NCBI GenBank assembly: GCA_965237775.1
Contig: OZ250155.1
Coordinates: 4,154,001 to 4,218,000, forward strand
DNA from: CATOSP01 sp965237775
GTDB taxonomy: Bacteria > Chloroflexota > Dehalococcoidia > Lucifugimonadales > UBA3495
DNA: 64,000 nucleotides
Direction: 5' to 3'
Shown here: positions 17,625-26,966 of the stretch, piece after piece
How the letters are laid out: every line of letters begins with the position of its first letter
How positions within the stretch are numbered: position 1 is the stretch's first letter
Notes under the pieces: model-generated
What the model was told of the DNA's origin: nothing
Seen by the model: only the letters and a program-made list of their open reading frames with translations
Database searches by the model: none
Made by a program: the position numbers and the translations under genes

Positions 17625-18638
17625 ATGGAAGCCGGTTACCAGGTCGGCCAGGTTGTTATCCAAGGAAGCTTGGACCTCCAACAACAGTGGCGAGACCAGT
17701 TGGAACAATTCCGCGGGGCCCGAGACGTAGGCTTCGACACTTATTGCTGGGCCCACCACTACTTGATCCATCCATTTCAACACTTCCAACCCCTCCCTGT
17801 GTTGGCTCGGCTGGCTGCGGAACCGGGGGATATGAAACTGGCCACTTCTGTGCTGCTGCTACCGCTGTTGAATCCCCTAGACGTGGCGGAACAGGTCGCC
17901 ACCATCGACCATATCAGCGAAGGCCGTCTTATCCTCGGACTGGGTCTGGGTTACCGTCCCGAAGAGTGCGAGGCCTTTGGTACCCGGATGTCCCAACGAG
18001 GGGCAAGACACTCCGAAGCCCTGGAGTTGATGATCAAACTTTGGACGGAGGAGGAGGTCACCCACCACGGCCGCTATTTTCAGGTCACCGGAGCGCGGCC
18101 TACCGCACAGACCTTCCAAAAACCGTACCCCAAGATTTGGTTGGCAGCCATGAGCGATCCGGCAGTTCGGAGGGTGGCGAGGGAAGGGCACATTATGTAT
18201 ACGGGTCCTGCCCAGCCCTATCCCACGATCCGGCGGCAGATCGAGTTGTACCAGGACACCCTTCAGGAATTCGGACAACCGGACCCCGGTGAGATGGTAA
18301 TCGTCCGGGAGTTCTTTTGCTCCAACAGCCGCACCGAAGCGATGGAAAAGGCCCAACGGGGATTCGAGCGCAAATACGCTGAATACGCGGCCCACGGGCT
18401 GCATGGTTCCGACCCCGAGTTGACCGAGAAGGTAACCGGCGACCTGGAAACACTGATGGACGAGACGTTCATCGTAGGCAGTCCTGAAGAGTGCATCGAA
18501 CAGATCGCCCGGTACCGAGACCTGGGATTCACCCAAATCGCCCTCCGCCTTTTCTACCCAGACATGCCCCAGAAAGATGTGCTCGAACACATCGAGCTTG
18601 TGGGCCGGGACGTATTGCCCGCTGTACACGCCCTATGA
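17625..18638 (+). CDS. Luciferase-like (LLM class) flavin-dependent oxidoreductase
   Basis: A 337-aa luciferase-like TIM barrel. Markers are LATSVLLLPLLNPLDVAEQ-type strand 3, ISEGRLILGLGLGYRPEE, the HGRYF segment and the C-terminal FIVGSPEECIEQIARYRDLG block typical of the superfamily. The ATG start has AGGAGGG-like spacing (GGAGCAGG) upstream. It belongs to a different subgroup from the pair at 4.4-7.6 kb. It opens a plus-strand run of four oxidoreductases. It would use FMNH2 or F420; the substrate is unknown. Confidence 0.9.
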   Translation: MEAGYQVGQVVIQGSLDLQQQWRDQLEQFRGARDVGFDTYCWAHHYLIHPFQHFQPLPVLARLAAEPGDMKLATSVLLLPLLNPLDVAEQVATIDHISEGRLILGLGLGYRPEECEAFGTRMSQRGARHSEALELMIKLWTEEEVTHHGRYFQVTGARPTAQTFQKPYPKIWLAAMSDPAVRRVAREGHIMYTGPAQPYPTIRRQIELYQDTLQEFGQPDPGEMVIVREFFCSNSRTEAMEKAQRGFERKYAEYAAHGLHGSDPELTEKVTGDLETLMDETFIVGSPEECIEQIARYRDLGFTQIALRLFYPDMPQKDVLEHIELVGRDVLPAVHAL

Positions 18639-18697
18639 CTCCGACGTACTTGAAGCGATATTTACCCAGAGGTTCGACAACATACGATCTCAGACGC

Positions 18698-18722
18698 GCC
18701 GCCTGACGTCCCGTCAGGCGGC
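18698..18722 (+). terminator. Strong hairpin, likely terminator or processing signal
   Basis: Perfect 11-bp stem GCCGCCTGACG / CGTCAGGCGGC around the loop TCC, between two monooxygenase genes. No U-rich tract follows (GGAATAAGG), so rho-independent termination is not certain; it could be an mRNA-stability structure. Confidence 0.5.
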
Positions 18723-18761
18723 GGAATAAGGAACCATATTTGGTCTAGTGAGGTTGAGCAA

Positions 18762-19715
18762 ATGAGCGACAAACTAATCGGCGTTGCGGTAAACGGCGCG
18801 AAGGCGCAGGACGTCCACGCGACCATACAACAGGCTGAAGGACATGGCGTTGGCGGCGCGTGGATGACCACCGGAGGAGCGCGGATCGACAGCCTCACAG
18901 TGTTCGCATCGGTGGCGGAGAAGACCAGCAGCATAAAGATGGGAACGTCCATTGTCCCTACGTTTCCCCGCCATCCCTTGGTCATAGCGCAACAGGCACA
19001 GGTGGTGGACCAGTTGGCTCCTGGCCGGATCCGCGTGGGCGTAGGACCCAGTCACCGCCCCAGTATGGCGGCGTTGGGCATCCGGATGCAGTCCCCGTTG
19101 GGGCACCTCCGGGAATACCTGCATATCTTGAAGTCTCTGCTTCAGAAGGGATCGGTGGACTTCGACGGTGACCACTACCAGGCCCATGACTCCATCGCGG
19201 GCCCGCTGGACATCCCAGTAATGGCTTCGGCCTTGCGCCAGGGTTCCTTCGAGCTTTGTGGAGAGGTCGCAGACGGGGCGATTAGCTGGGTCTGTCCCAG
19301 GGCATATCTCCGTGACTCAGCTCTACCCGCTATGCAAAAGGGGGCCGACGCCGCCGGACGCGCAGTCCCACCGCTCATCGCCCATGCCCCGGTCGTGGTC
19401 CACGACAACTTCGACGAAGTCCGCACGGCCTTCAGGGAGCAGTTCGGGAATTATCCCCGGCTCCCCTTCTACCGAAGGATGCTCATCGCCGCAGGCTATC
19501 CCGAGGCCAGGGATTCAACGTGGAGCGACGCAATGATCGAAGGTCTCGTAATTTGGGGGGACGAAGGCGCGTTCGAGCAGAGGATTCAAGAGCTTTTCGC
19601 ATGCGGGGCGACCGAGGTGTTGGCTTCGCCGATTCTAGTGGGCCAGGACCGAGACGCCTCCCTGGACAGGACTTTGGCCATGCTGGGTAAGATATCCAAA
19701 CAAGTAGCCGCTTAG
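18762..19715 (+). CDS. Luciferase-like oxidoreductase, F420-type (MSMEG_4879-like)
   Basis: A 317-aa luciferase-like protein with the pattern MGTSIVPTFPRHPLVIAQQ followed by LAPGRIRVGVGPSH, which resembles the actinobacterial F420-dependent subgroup typified by MSMEG_4879. It lacks the long insertions of the 4.4-kb paralogues. It is 9 bases upstream of the aldo/keto reductase gene, which has an AGGAGG site in the stop region, so the two are cotranscribed. An F420 or FMN cofactor cannot be decided from sequence alone. Confidence 0.88.
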   Translation: MSDKLIGVAVNGAKAQDVHATIQQAEGHGVGGAWMTTGGARIDSLTVFASVAEKTSSIKMGTSIVPTFPRHPLVIAQQAQVVDQLAPGRIRVGVGPSHRPSMAALGIRMQSPLGHLREYLHILKSLLQKGSVDFDGDHYQAHDSIAGPLDIPVMASALRQGSFELCGEVADGAISWVCPRAYLRDSALPAMQKGADAAGRAVPPLIAHAPVVVHDNFDEVRTAFREQFGNYPRLPFYRRMLIAAGYPEARDSTWSDAMIEGLVIWGDEGAFEQRIQELFACGATEVLASPILVGQDRDASLDRTLAMLGKISKQVAA

Positions 19716-19724
19716 GAGGCCCCG

Positions 19725-20744
19725 TTGAGCTTGCCCGAAGGTAGCACTCTTCAATTCACGGACGACCTGTGCATTTGCCGCGTTTTGAACGGCATGTGGC
19801 AGGTGTCAGGAGCCCACGGGCCGATCAACACCGAGGCCGCGGTCCAGGGCATGATCGGTTACCACGACGACGATTTTACCACCTGGGACCTGGCAGACCA
19901 CTACGGTCCAGCGGAGGACCTGGTGGGGGAGTTTCGCCGGCGGCTGATCAACTTCGGAGGGCCGGAAGAGTTGGGGCGAGTCCAGGCGTTCACCAAGTGG
20001 GTGCCCAGACCCGGACCAATGACCCGCGCCATCGTCGAGGAGAACATCGGCATCTCCCTAAGGCGGATGGACGTCGAGACCCTGGACCTGATGCAATTCC
20101 ATTGGTGGGACTACAACAACCCGGCTTACCTGGACGCCCTGGACCACATGTCCCAGATGCGGGACGAGGGTAGTATCAGGCACCTGGCACTCACCAACTT
20201 CGACACCGAGCACTTGCGGACCATCATCGACCACGGGACCGCCATCGTCTCCAACCAGGTCCAATACTCGCTGGTGGACATGAGACCCGAGGTCAACATG
20301 GTCCCCTATTGCCTGGAGAACGGCGTTAAATTGCTGACCTATGGGACGGTCTGCGGGGGCTTGCTAACCGACCGGTACCTGGACCAACCAGAGCCATCGC
20401 ACGGCGACCTGACCACCGCCAGCCTGGGCAAGTACAAGCAGATGGTGGACGCCTGGGGCGGCTGGGAGTTGTTCCAGGAGTTGCTTCACGTCCTCCGGGC
20501 CATTGGCGACAAGCACGGAGTGAGTATCGCCAACGTCGCCGTCCGCTACCTCCTCGACCGCCCTGCCGTTGCCGGAGTAATAGTCGGCGTGCGCCTAAGC
20601 GTGAGCGACAACCGGGCAGAGAACGCCCGAGTATTCGACTTCACCCTGGATGATGAAGACCTGGACCGCATCGGAGCAGTCCAGGCCAAATCGCGCGACC
20701 TATACCGAATCATCGGCGACTGCGGCAACGAGTACCGCCGGTAA
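19725..20744 (+). CDS. Aldo/keto reductase
   Basis: A 339-aa (alpha/beta)8 NADPH-dependent aldo/keto reductase. The catalytic tetrad is visible: Asp in WDLADHYG (about 55), Tyr in the same motif (about 59), Lys in FTKWV (about 92) and His in MQFHWWD (about 122). The TTG start is supported by AGGAGG ten bases upstream, overlapping the end of the preceding gene. It lies between two luciferase-like genes in one tight operon (9 and 16 bases), suggesting it reduces a carbonyl made or used by them. Confidence 0.9.
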   Translation: MSLPEGSTLQFTDDLCICRVLNGMWQVSGAHGPINTEAAVQGMIGYHDDDFTTWDLADHYGPAEDLVGEFRRRLINFGGPEELGRVQAFTKWVPRPGPMTRAIVEENIGISLRRMDVETLDLMQFHWWDYNNPAYLDALDHMSQMRDEGSIRHLALTNFDTEHLRTIIDHGTAIVSNQVQYSLVDMRPEVNMVPYCLENGVKLLTYGTVCGGLLTDRYLDQPEPSHGDLTTASLGKYKQMVDAWGGWELFQELLHVLRAIGDKHGVSIANVAVRYLLDRPAVAGVIVGVRLSVSDNRAENARVFDFTLDDEDLDRIGAVQAKSRDLYRIIGDCGNEYRR

Positions 20745-20760
20745 AGTAAGGAGCTAACTC

Positions 20761-21648
20761 ATGGAAATCGGAGTCATCTTTCCCCAGACCGAAATCGAGG
20801 CGGACCCGGGCGCTATCCGAGACTTCGCCCAGGCAGCCGAGGATCTAGGCTACGACCACATCTTCATCGCCGACCACGTGCTGGGGGCGGACCCGTCTTT
20901 CCACCAACACTCTTCCCTTGCGACCTACAACCATGAGAGTGTTGTTCACGAGTCCTTTATCCTGATGGGCTTCTTGTCCGCCATCACCAAGCGAGTAGGA
21001 CTAACCACCGGCATCCTCATCTTGCCCCAACGGCAGACCGCGTTGGTCGCCAAGCAGGCTGCGGAGATCGACGTGCTCAGCGGGGGCAGGTTGAGGCTGG
21101 GCATCGGCGTGGGTTGGAACGCGGTGGAATTCGAGGCGTTGGGTGAAGACTTCCGCAATCGGGGCCGGCGCAGCGCGGAACAGATCGAGGTGATGCGCGC
21201 CCTGTGGACTCAAGAGGTTGTCGATTACCACGGCCGCTGGCACAACATCACCCACGCCGGAATCAACCCTCTCCCAATCCAACGCCCCATCCCGGTCTGG
21301 ATAGGCGGCGGAAGCAGCGCCGACGCCAGACTGTCTGAGGTAGTGCTCCGGCGCATCGCCGCCACCGCCGACGGATGGTGCCCCAACATCACCACCGACG
21401 ACGCTGGGAAGGCGACTATTGAAAAGGTCCACGGCTTCGCCCGCGAAGCAGGCCGCGACCCCGCGACTCTGGGGCTGGACGGCCGCATCCGAATCTCCGG
21501 CCTCCAACCCGAGGAATGGCTGGACGAAGTCAAAGCCTGGGAGGAGATGGGCGCAACCCACCTATCCATTGAGACCCGCAGGGGCGGCATGACCACGGCG
21601 GAGGAGCACATCGAGGTCATCCGCCGCTTCAAAGAGGCGATAGGGTAA
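20761..21648 (+). CDS. Luciferase-like oxidoreductase, F420-type (TIGR03619-like)
   Basis: A 295-aa protein with the compact luciferase-like layout: DHIFIADHVLG, TTGILILPQRQ, AEIDVLSGGRLRLGIGVGWN and EFEALG, then PIPVWIGGGS. The pattern fits the TIGR03619 family of putative F420-dependent enzymes. AAGGAG precedes the ATG. It is the last gene of the 17.6-21.6 kb run. Confidence 0.88.
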   Translation: MEIGVIFPQTEIEADPGAIRDFAQAAEDLGYDHIFIADHVLGADPSFHQHSSLATYNHESVVHESFILMGFLSAITKRVGLTTGILILPQRQTALVAKQAAEIDVLSGGRLRLGIGVGWNAVEFEALGEDFRNRGRRSAEQIEVMRALWTQEVVDYHGRWHNITHAGINPLPIQRPIPVWIGGGSSADARLSEVVLRRIAATADGWCPNITTDDAGKATIEKVHGFAREAGRDPATLGLDGRIRISGLQPEEWLDEVKAWEEMGATHLSIETRRGGMTTAEEHIEVIRRFKEAIG

Positions 21649-21749
21649 CGGTTAGTCGGCCTCACTTCTCAGATGGCGTTGGAGACCAGATGGGGTGTTA
21701 ACACGCGTCTTCCGGGACGCAAGCACCTCTATGGGGGGCAATAAGCAAC

Positions 21750-22292
21750 ATGGCGCGATTCTTCATTATTGCATCGCTTGTGGTTTATCTACTGCTTTTC
21801 ACGGCCTGTACTGCTAGGTCAGAAGTTCAAGAAGCACAGACAGAACTGCTGGAATTGAAGGCTCAACTTCTAGTTGCAGAAATCAACCTTGAGAACAAAA
21901 CGAGCGATTTAGTTGAGGCCAAAGCCGACCTTGAAAGACTCAGAGAAGACCTTTCGCTCGCGCAAGTGAATCGGGAAAAGGTTGCAAACCATCTGTCTAC
22001 AACTGTTTCTGAGTATAACGACCTGAAAGCAACTGCAGAGGAGGTCACGACAGATGTTCGCTGGTTGCTGAAAATTATGAACATAGGGATTGCGATGGAA
22101 AATAGCAACAATATGTCCACAACCGACGCTACCGAAGCGATACGTGATGCACCCGATGAATTCTGGGCTGTTATCGAACAAACAGGATTGGATCGGTTGG
22201 ACTCTCCAGAAGGGGAGGAGAAAATGCTGATTGCGATGAGAAATCTTCTAGAACGACTGGCTGACGATTTAGATATTGACAAGAAACATTAG
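21750..22292 (+). CDS. Putative coiled-coil lipoprotein
   Basis: A 180-aa protein with a hydrophobic N-terminus and a lipobox LLFTAC (Cys20), so it is probably lipid-anchored outside the membrane. Residues about 24-105 form a long coiled coil rich in E, L, A and K. The C-terminus is a small helical domain. Base composition is noticeably lower in GC than flanking genes, marking the start of an accessory patch that ends in an IS1380-type insertion. No family assignment is possible. Confidence 0.75.
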   Translation: MARFFIIASLVVYLLLFTACTARSEVQEAQTELLELKAQLLVAEINLENKTSDLVEAKADLERLREDLSLAQVNREKVANHLSTTVSEYNDLKATAEEVTTDVRWLLKIMNIGIAMENSNNMSTTDATEAIRDAPDEFWAVIEQTGLDRLDSPEGEEKMLIAMRNLLERLADDLDIDKKH

Positions 22293-22581
22293 CGCTTACT
22301 TGTTCAGCGATTGCCATATTGGTTGAGAGAGTGCGATATGGTCTGATGGGCGGTGGAACGAAGAGAAAAAGGCGAGAGATACAGGAGGAGGGAGAACCGC
22401 CGAGCGCAAAGAATGGCAAGCGTCGAATATGAAGCGTAAAAAGGTTTGGGCCGACAACCAATACTTCAATCAGCCTCCTTCATCTCGCAATCTAAATGGC
22501 GAGTCACACTTGAGACAACATCTGGCATTAGATGATAATCGACTATTGTTGTACAAAAAGTGCTGTTAGGGTCTAGGCGCC
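22293..22581. other. No gene seen
   Basis: A lower-GC stretch following the lipoprotein gene. Only very short frames occur (for example a 28-codon basic frame at about 22346). I see no repeat, RNA or clear promoter. Confidence 0.5.
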
Positions 22582-22764
22582 TTATTGGTCATCTTCCTGC
22601 CGATTTCGGTCCGCTGGGGAAGGTTCGTTGAACGGCTGCCCTGTGTCTAAGGCTTCGTCGTGTCGCCTTACCCAGGGTATCCATGCTGCATCACTTTCCT
22701 CCCTACCTTTCTTTCGACCCTCCTCAAACCGCCGGGCCTTATACTTCTCAGCAGATATCATCAT
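22582..22764 (-). CDS. Small charged hypothetical protein, 60 aa
   Basis: The sequence is highly charged, with a basic helix (KARRFEEGRKKGREE), a W-x-x-W-x-x-R segment and a terminal TGQPFNEPSP block. I recall similar small proteins with a membrane helix before this tail in related genomes. In the same frame, after a TGA (22771-22773), the upstream codons encode a hydrophobic stretch (SSAVAIAVTAIAS), so the gene may once have encoded a membrane segment plus this tail and now be broken. The start codon has only a weak ribosome site. Confidence 0.45.
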   Translation of the reverse strand: MMISAEKYKARRFEEGRKKGREESDAAWIPWVRRHDEALDTGQPFNEPSPADRNRQEDDQ

Positions 22765-22919
22765 AATCTCTCAACTGGCTATAGCCGTCACCGCAATAGC
22801 AACTGCGGAGCTGATTCCTTGACCAATCGCCAGGACGGTTTGAAATGCCGTGTCATTCGTTCTATGCGCTATCTCGTAGCAAGCGACTACGATGTTGACT
22901 CATCGGACCAGAGCCACCG

Positions 22920-23140
22920 ATGCACCCGGATATTTGTTTTCGTGGTCTCGAAACAGCCCTTAGAATAGCTTCCTTAATCGAAGCTATACCTAATCTCCCC
23001 GGAACCTATGCAATTGTCATCGGCTACTTGTCATATCGGGACCGTCATATGTCTGAAAAGCGAATCCGCGGCTATGCCCGGCGTCTATCCCGACTGAACG
23101 GGACGACTTTCCCCGGCCACTCCGCGGATGACATTCTTAG
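22920..23140 (+). pseudogene. Possible hypothetical gene cut by the IS1380-type element
   Basis: An open frame from ATG 22920 encodes a helix, a hydrophobic strand (PGTYAIVIGYLS) and a basic segment, then runs into the left end of the insertion sequence at 23141. Frame quality is modest and there is no recognisable family, so this may be chance. If real, it was interrupted by the transposition event. Confidence 0.25.
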
Positions 23141-24748
23141 CCCGAATCCACCGGTGGACACCGATGGACGGCGTGAGGACAGCGGAAGGGGGGTGAGGAA
23201 GTTACAGGCGCGATGATCCGGGCTCGAATTTGGGTAGACGGGAGGCTGGCGGCGGTCTGCAGGCGCTTTGGGGGGCGCCGATGGCGGCTTACAGTGGCTG
23301 TGGTGAGGGGGATGGCGGGATAGGACACGGCAAGAGGCGCTCGCGGACCGGACTGGCGCGAGTTGGCGGGGCGTTCGGTTGGCCGGATGGCGGGTCAGTA
23401 GCGGACAGGAGCAATCAGGCTGGGAGTGGAATGGCTCGCAGTCGGGCCAGGGCGCGACTGAACTGGGTTTCCCATGGCCAGCGCTGGGGAAGATGCAGGG
23501 TGATCCGGCGTGCCGAGCGGGTGATCCGTCCGGCCAAGGCAAAGACCCGTCGTCTGAGGGTCTTGGTGGTCACGATCTGCTGACCCAGGCCGATGCGGGC
23601 TGTCCAGCGGGCCAGGTTGTGGGCCATCACCTGTACCGCCAGCCAGGCGCCGTTGGCAGCGAAGCGGCCCGAGGGGAGATGGTTCAGCCCCACGCCGTAC
23701 TTGAGGTCGCGTATCGCATTCTCGATCTCGGCGTGGCGGCGGTGGTCAGCCTCCAGTTCCAGGGTCTCTCCGTCCCGGTCGGTGATGAAGCCGTGATAGC
23801 TGTAGGTGGCGAAGAGAGCCAGTAGGGAATCGGCGTCCAGTCCTCTTCGGGTATCGCCTCGATGAGATTCCGCAGGCGGGTGCGCTGGCGGATGGTGATG
23901 GAGAAGCGGACATCCATCCGGCGGCAGACGGCGACCACGGCGTGGGTATAGAAGCCGCTGTCGGCCCGCACCGTGAGTTGGCCCCTGGCTCCGCCGTAGC
24001 GCACCCGCCCCACCGTTTCACGCAGGAAGTGGGCGGCGCCGCGGGCGGTGTAGGCCCGGCCCTCGCGCAGGCGGGCCATCAGCACGTCGCCGGTTCCGGC
24101 GGCGACGGCCAGCAGCGAGTGATAGCCCCGCGCACCGGTGTAGCCGTGGTGGCGAGCTCCTTCCTTGGCCAGTCCGTAGGTCTCGCAGATGGTGGAGTCC
24201 AGGTCGATGGTCAGGGGCCCGTCGCCGGGTCCGGCCCCAGCCTCCCAGGCCCGGGCCAGCAACTGGCGGCTCACCCGGTCCAGTTGGCGGACGTGGCCCC
24301 ACCGGAAACTGCGCAGGAAGGTGCCCAAGGTGGAGGGCGCCTTGACTACACTGCCCAGGGTGCAGGCTGTCCTGCCGGTGCGCAACACATCGGCATCGTC
24401 GATGCAGTCGCCGCCCGCCAGCGCGGAAGCCACCAGCGTCATGATCTTGTCGCCGGTGTTGGCTCGGCCTGGGGCCCAGCCCAGGTCCAAGTGCCGGTCA
24501 ACCAGTTGGGGCAGGCCCAGGTGCAAGGCCAACGTGGCGGGAAGGATCAGCCCGGCATTGTTGACCAGGCGGTGGTCGTCGAAGGCGATGTGGATGCCGT
24601 CGGGGTGGTTGCGTGGTAGCATCTATTGGGTGCTCCTTGTTTCTGGTTGGTTTTCTGTCTCGAAAACCATTATCCCAGATGCACAGGAGCACTTTCTTAC
24701 CCATTCAACCCGCCGCGACACTCACCTTTTCGGTGGATTCGGGCTTAG
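23136..24748. mobile_element. IS1380-family insertion sequence with 5-bp target duplication
   Basis: The element spans 23141-24743 (1603 bp), ending in the inverted pair CCCGAATCCACCG (23141-23153) and CGGTGGATTCGGG (24731-24743). The bases CTTAG flank it on both sides (23136-23140 and 24744-24748), a typical short target duplication. The length and single large transposase gene fit IS1380. The transposase has an internal deletion and frameshift, so this copy is non-autonomous, yet its ends remain intact and could be moved in trans. Confidence 0.9.
23415..24622 (-). pseudogene. IS1380-family transposase, broken by an internal deletion
   Basis: The first frame (ATG 24622 to about 23843) encodes the normal N-terminal part, including the DSTICETYG region and the second acidic segment RADSGFYT. 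It reads properly to EDWTPIPYW (about residue 268). The next correct residues are LALFATYSYHGFITDRDGE, in a different frame, continuing through HAEIENAIRDLKYG (which carries the third acidic residue), GLNHLPSGRF and a basic C-terminus to 23415. IS1380 transposases normally have roughly 30-40 residues between those two points, so a deletion removed them and shifted the frame. The transposase is almost certainly inactive. Confidence 0.9.
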
Positions 24749-24775
24749 GCTAACATTTAACGCAGGCCACGTCCA

Positions 24776-25855
24776 TCAGAACGTAATCACACTCCTCGCC
24801 ACACTCCCCTCCTTCATGTCGGCAAAGGCCTTGTTGACCTGGTCTAGCTGCAGGCGCTGGGTTACAAGCTCATCCAGCTTTAGGCGTCCTTGCAGGTAGA
24901 ACTCCACGTAGCGGGGCATGTCGGTACGGAAGTGGTTCGATCCCATGCTGCTCCCCTGGATTCGCTTCTCCCGCAGGAATGACGGGCCGTCAAGTTCGAT
25001 CTTGGTTCCCTGGGGGATCATCCCGATGATCGTGGCTGTGCCTCCGTTGCGCAGCATCTCGAAGGCCTGCTCCGCCGTCTCCTTCTTGCCGATGGCTTCG
25101 AAGGAGTAGTCAACCCCTCCATTGGTGAGGTCCCGCACGCGGGCGGCCACGTCGCCGCTGGAGGCGTCTATGACATCGGTTGCGCCGAACTCCCGGGCCA
25201 GAGTTAGCTTGGTCTCCACCGCGTCGATGGCGATGACACGAAGCGCACCGGCAAGGGCCGCGCCCTGGATGGCGTTGAGACCCACGCCGCCGCAGCCAAT
25301 TACCGCAACCGTACTGCCGGGCCTCACGGCCGCCGTATTCAAGGCGGCCCCCAATCCGGTGGTCGCGCCGCAGCCGATGAGAGCAAGCTGCTCGAAGGGG
25401 ATGTCGCGGTCAATCTTGACCAACGAGTTCTCGTGGACCAGCATCTGTTCGGCGAAGGACCCCAGGTTCGCGAACTGGGTAACGGCCTCTCCGCCACTGC
25501 TGAGGCGCGGAGTCTCGTCTGGGCCACGGGTGAGACCGGCGCGGGAACACAATACCGTCCGGCCCTCGGTGCAGCGTTCGCAGTGGCCGCAGAACACCGA
25601 AAGGCAGCAGATCACCCGGTCTCCGGGTTTGACGTAATCCACCAGATCGCCCACCGCTTCGACGGTGCCCGCCGCCTCGTGTCCCAGAACCACCGGGAAC
25701 CTGGTAGCGTATAGACCCTCGACGAAATGCAGGTCGCTGTGGCACACTCCGCTGGCTCCCGTGCGCACCACCACCTCGCGGGGACCGGGATCGGCGATCT
25801 CAACATCTTCGACTTCCAATGGCCGGTTGACCTCGCGCAACACAGCAGCCTTCAT
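24776..25855 (-). CDS. Zinc-dependent alcohol dehydrogenase (class III-like MDR)
   Basis: A 359-aa medium-chain dehydrogenase. Catalytic zinc ligands are in GVCHSDLH (Cys near 38) and GHEAAG (His-Glu near 58-59). Structural zinc Cys residues lie in the FCGHCERCTEGRTVLC loop. The nucleotide motif is GCGGVG (about 188-193). The overall pattern is closest to the mycothiol-/glutathione-type and Rv-type alcohol dehydrogenases of actinobacteria and Chloroflexota, which oxidise primary alcohols or aldehyde adducts with NAD. It stands alone, divergent from the next monooxygenase; its 3' end lies 27 bases from the IS1380 right target repeat. Confidence 0.92.
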   Translation of the reverse strand: MKAAVLREVNRPLEVEDVEIADPGPREVVVRTGASGVCHSDLHFVEGLYATRFPVVLGHEAAGTVEAVGDLVDYVKPGDRVICCLSVFCGHCERCTEGRTVLCSRAGLTRGPDETPRLSSGGEAVTQFANLGSFAEQMLVHENSLVKIDRDIPFEQLALIGCGATTGLGAALNTAAVRPGSTVAVIGCGGVGLNAIQGAALAGALRVIAIDAVETKLTLAREFGATDVIDASSGDVAARVRDLTNGGVDYSFEAIGKKETAEQAFEMLRNGGTATIIGMIPQGTKIELDGPSFLREKRIQGSSMGSNHFRTDMPRYVEFYLQGRLKLDELVTQRLQLDQVNKAFADMKEGSVARSVITF

Positions 25856-26027
25856 GGCTTTCCTCCTAGATTCAATGGGATATCCAATACTATGGTTGCA
25901 ATTGAGACTACAGCTTTGGGATGGGGCCGATTATACTTGTAATCTGCCCCGGCGCAAGCCCTCAATGCAGTCTGCCGGGACGCGCTGACCCTAACCCAAT
26001 CATCAAGCCAGACAAGGAAGTCATGGG

Positions 26028-26966
26028 ATGACTCGACCGGTTAAGTTCTGCGTGCGGATGCACCAGCACGGCTACGCCTTCGACGACCTGAAAGAGGTCT
26101 GGACCGAGGCCGATAGGCTCGGTTACCACTCGGCAAGCCTTTACGACCTGCTCGATATACCTACCTTGGAATGCTGGACCACCCTTTCGGCCCTGGCAGC
26201 GGTTACGGAGAACCTTCGGCTGATCCCCATGGTCCTGGCCAATACCTACCGGCCTCCGGCGCTGATGGCCAAGATGGCCTCTACATTGGATGTCATCAGC
26301 AAGGGCAGGCTGGAGTTGGGAATCGGCGCCGGGGGTGGGGGAACCGACCACCGGGCATCGGGATACGCCTTCCCATCAACGGCGCAACGAGTGCGGATGC
26401 TAGATGAGGCAATGGTCATCATCAAGGGCCTCTGGTCCGGGGAACTTGGCGATTTCGAAGGATGTTACTACCGACTGGAAAACGCGCATCAGGACCCGAG
26501 ACCGGTGCAACAACCTCATCCGCCAATTCTGATCGGCGGCCACGGCGAGAGGCATCTATTGCGGGTGGCGGCAAGACACGCCGACATTTGCAACATCGGA
26601 TCGGAGATGACCCTGGAAGAACACCGGCAAAAGTTATCGGTGCTGGAGGAGCATTGCCGGGAAGCCGGACGCGATTTCGGGGAGATTGAGATTAGCCACA
26701 ACGCTCTGACGTTGATCGCCGAGACCCAGACCGAGTTTGACCATGTGGTATCCAGGCGGGCGGCTCAGTCCAACGTTTCGGCTTCGACGTACCGGGAATC
26801 TCTAAGGGGAACCATCGCTGGCACACCGGACCAGTGCGCCCAGCAGATACAAAGTTACGTGGACGCCGGGATCACCTATTTCTTCCTTATATTCCCCGAC
26901 CCTGTATCGGTGGATGACCTGCGGCTATTCGCGAGAGAGGTGATGCCCCGGTTCGACGCAGTCTAA
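26028..26966 (+). CDS. Luciferase-like (LLM class) flavin-dependent oxidoreductase
   Basis: A 312-aa luciferase-like protein (CVRMHQHGYAFDDL start, ENLRLIPMVLANTYRPP, DVISKGRLELGIGAGGG, HPPILIGGHGERHLLRVAARHAD). The GTPDQCAQQIQSYVDAG block near the C-terminus is characteristic of the superfamily. The last four bases overlap the end of the convergent hydrolase gene. This is the sixth luciferase-like gene in the window, from yet another subgroup. Confidence 0.9.
   Translation: MTRPVKFCVRMHQHGYAFDDLKEVWTEADRLGYHSASLYDLLDIPTLECWTTLSALAAVTENLRLIPMVLANTYRPPALMAKMASTLDVISKGRLELGIGAGGGGTDHRASGYAFPSTAQRVRMLDEAMVIIKGLWSGELGDFEGCYYRLENAHQDPRPVQQPHPPILIGGHGERHLLRVAARHADICNIGSEMTLEEHRQKLSVLEEHCREAGRDFGEIEISHNALTLIAETQTEFDHVVSRRAAQSNVSASTYRESLRGTIAGTPDQCAQQIQSYVDAGITYFFLIFPDPVSVDDLRLFAREVMPRFDAV

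Noticed and set aside
17528..18292. Long Pro/Arg-rich plus-strand frame
   Set aside because: Shadow of the luciferase-like gene 17625-18638 in another frame.
23942..24619. 225-codon plus-strand frame inside the IS1380 element
   Set aside because: Antisense shadow of the transposase, with repetitive Gly/Ala/Gln composition.
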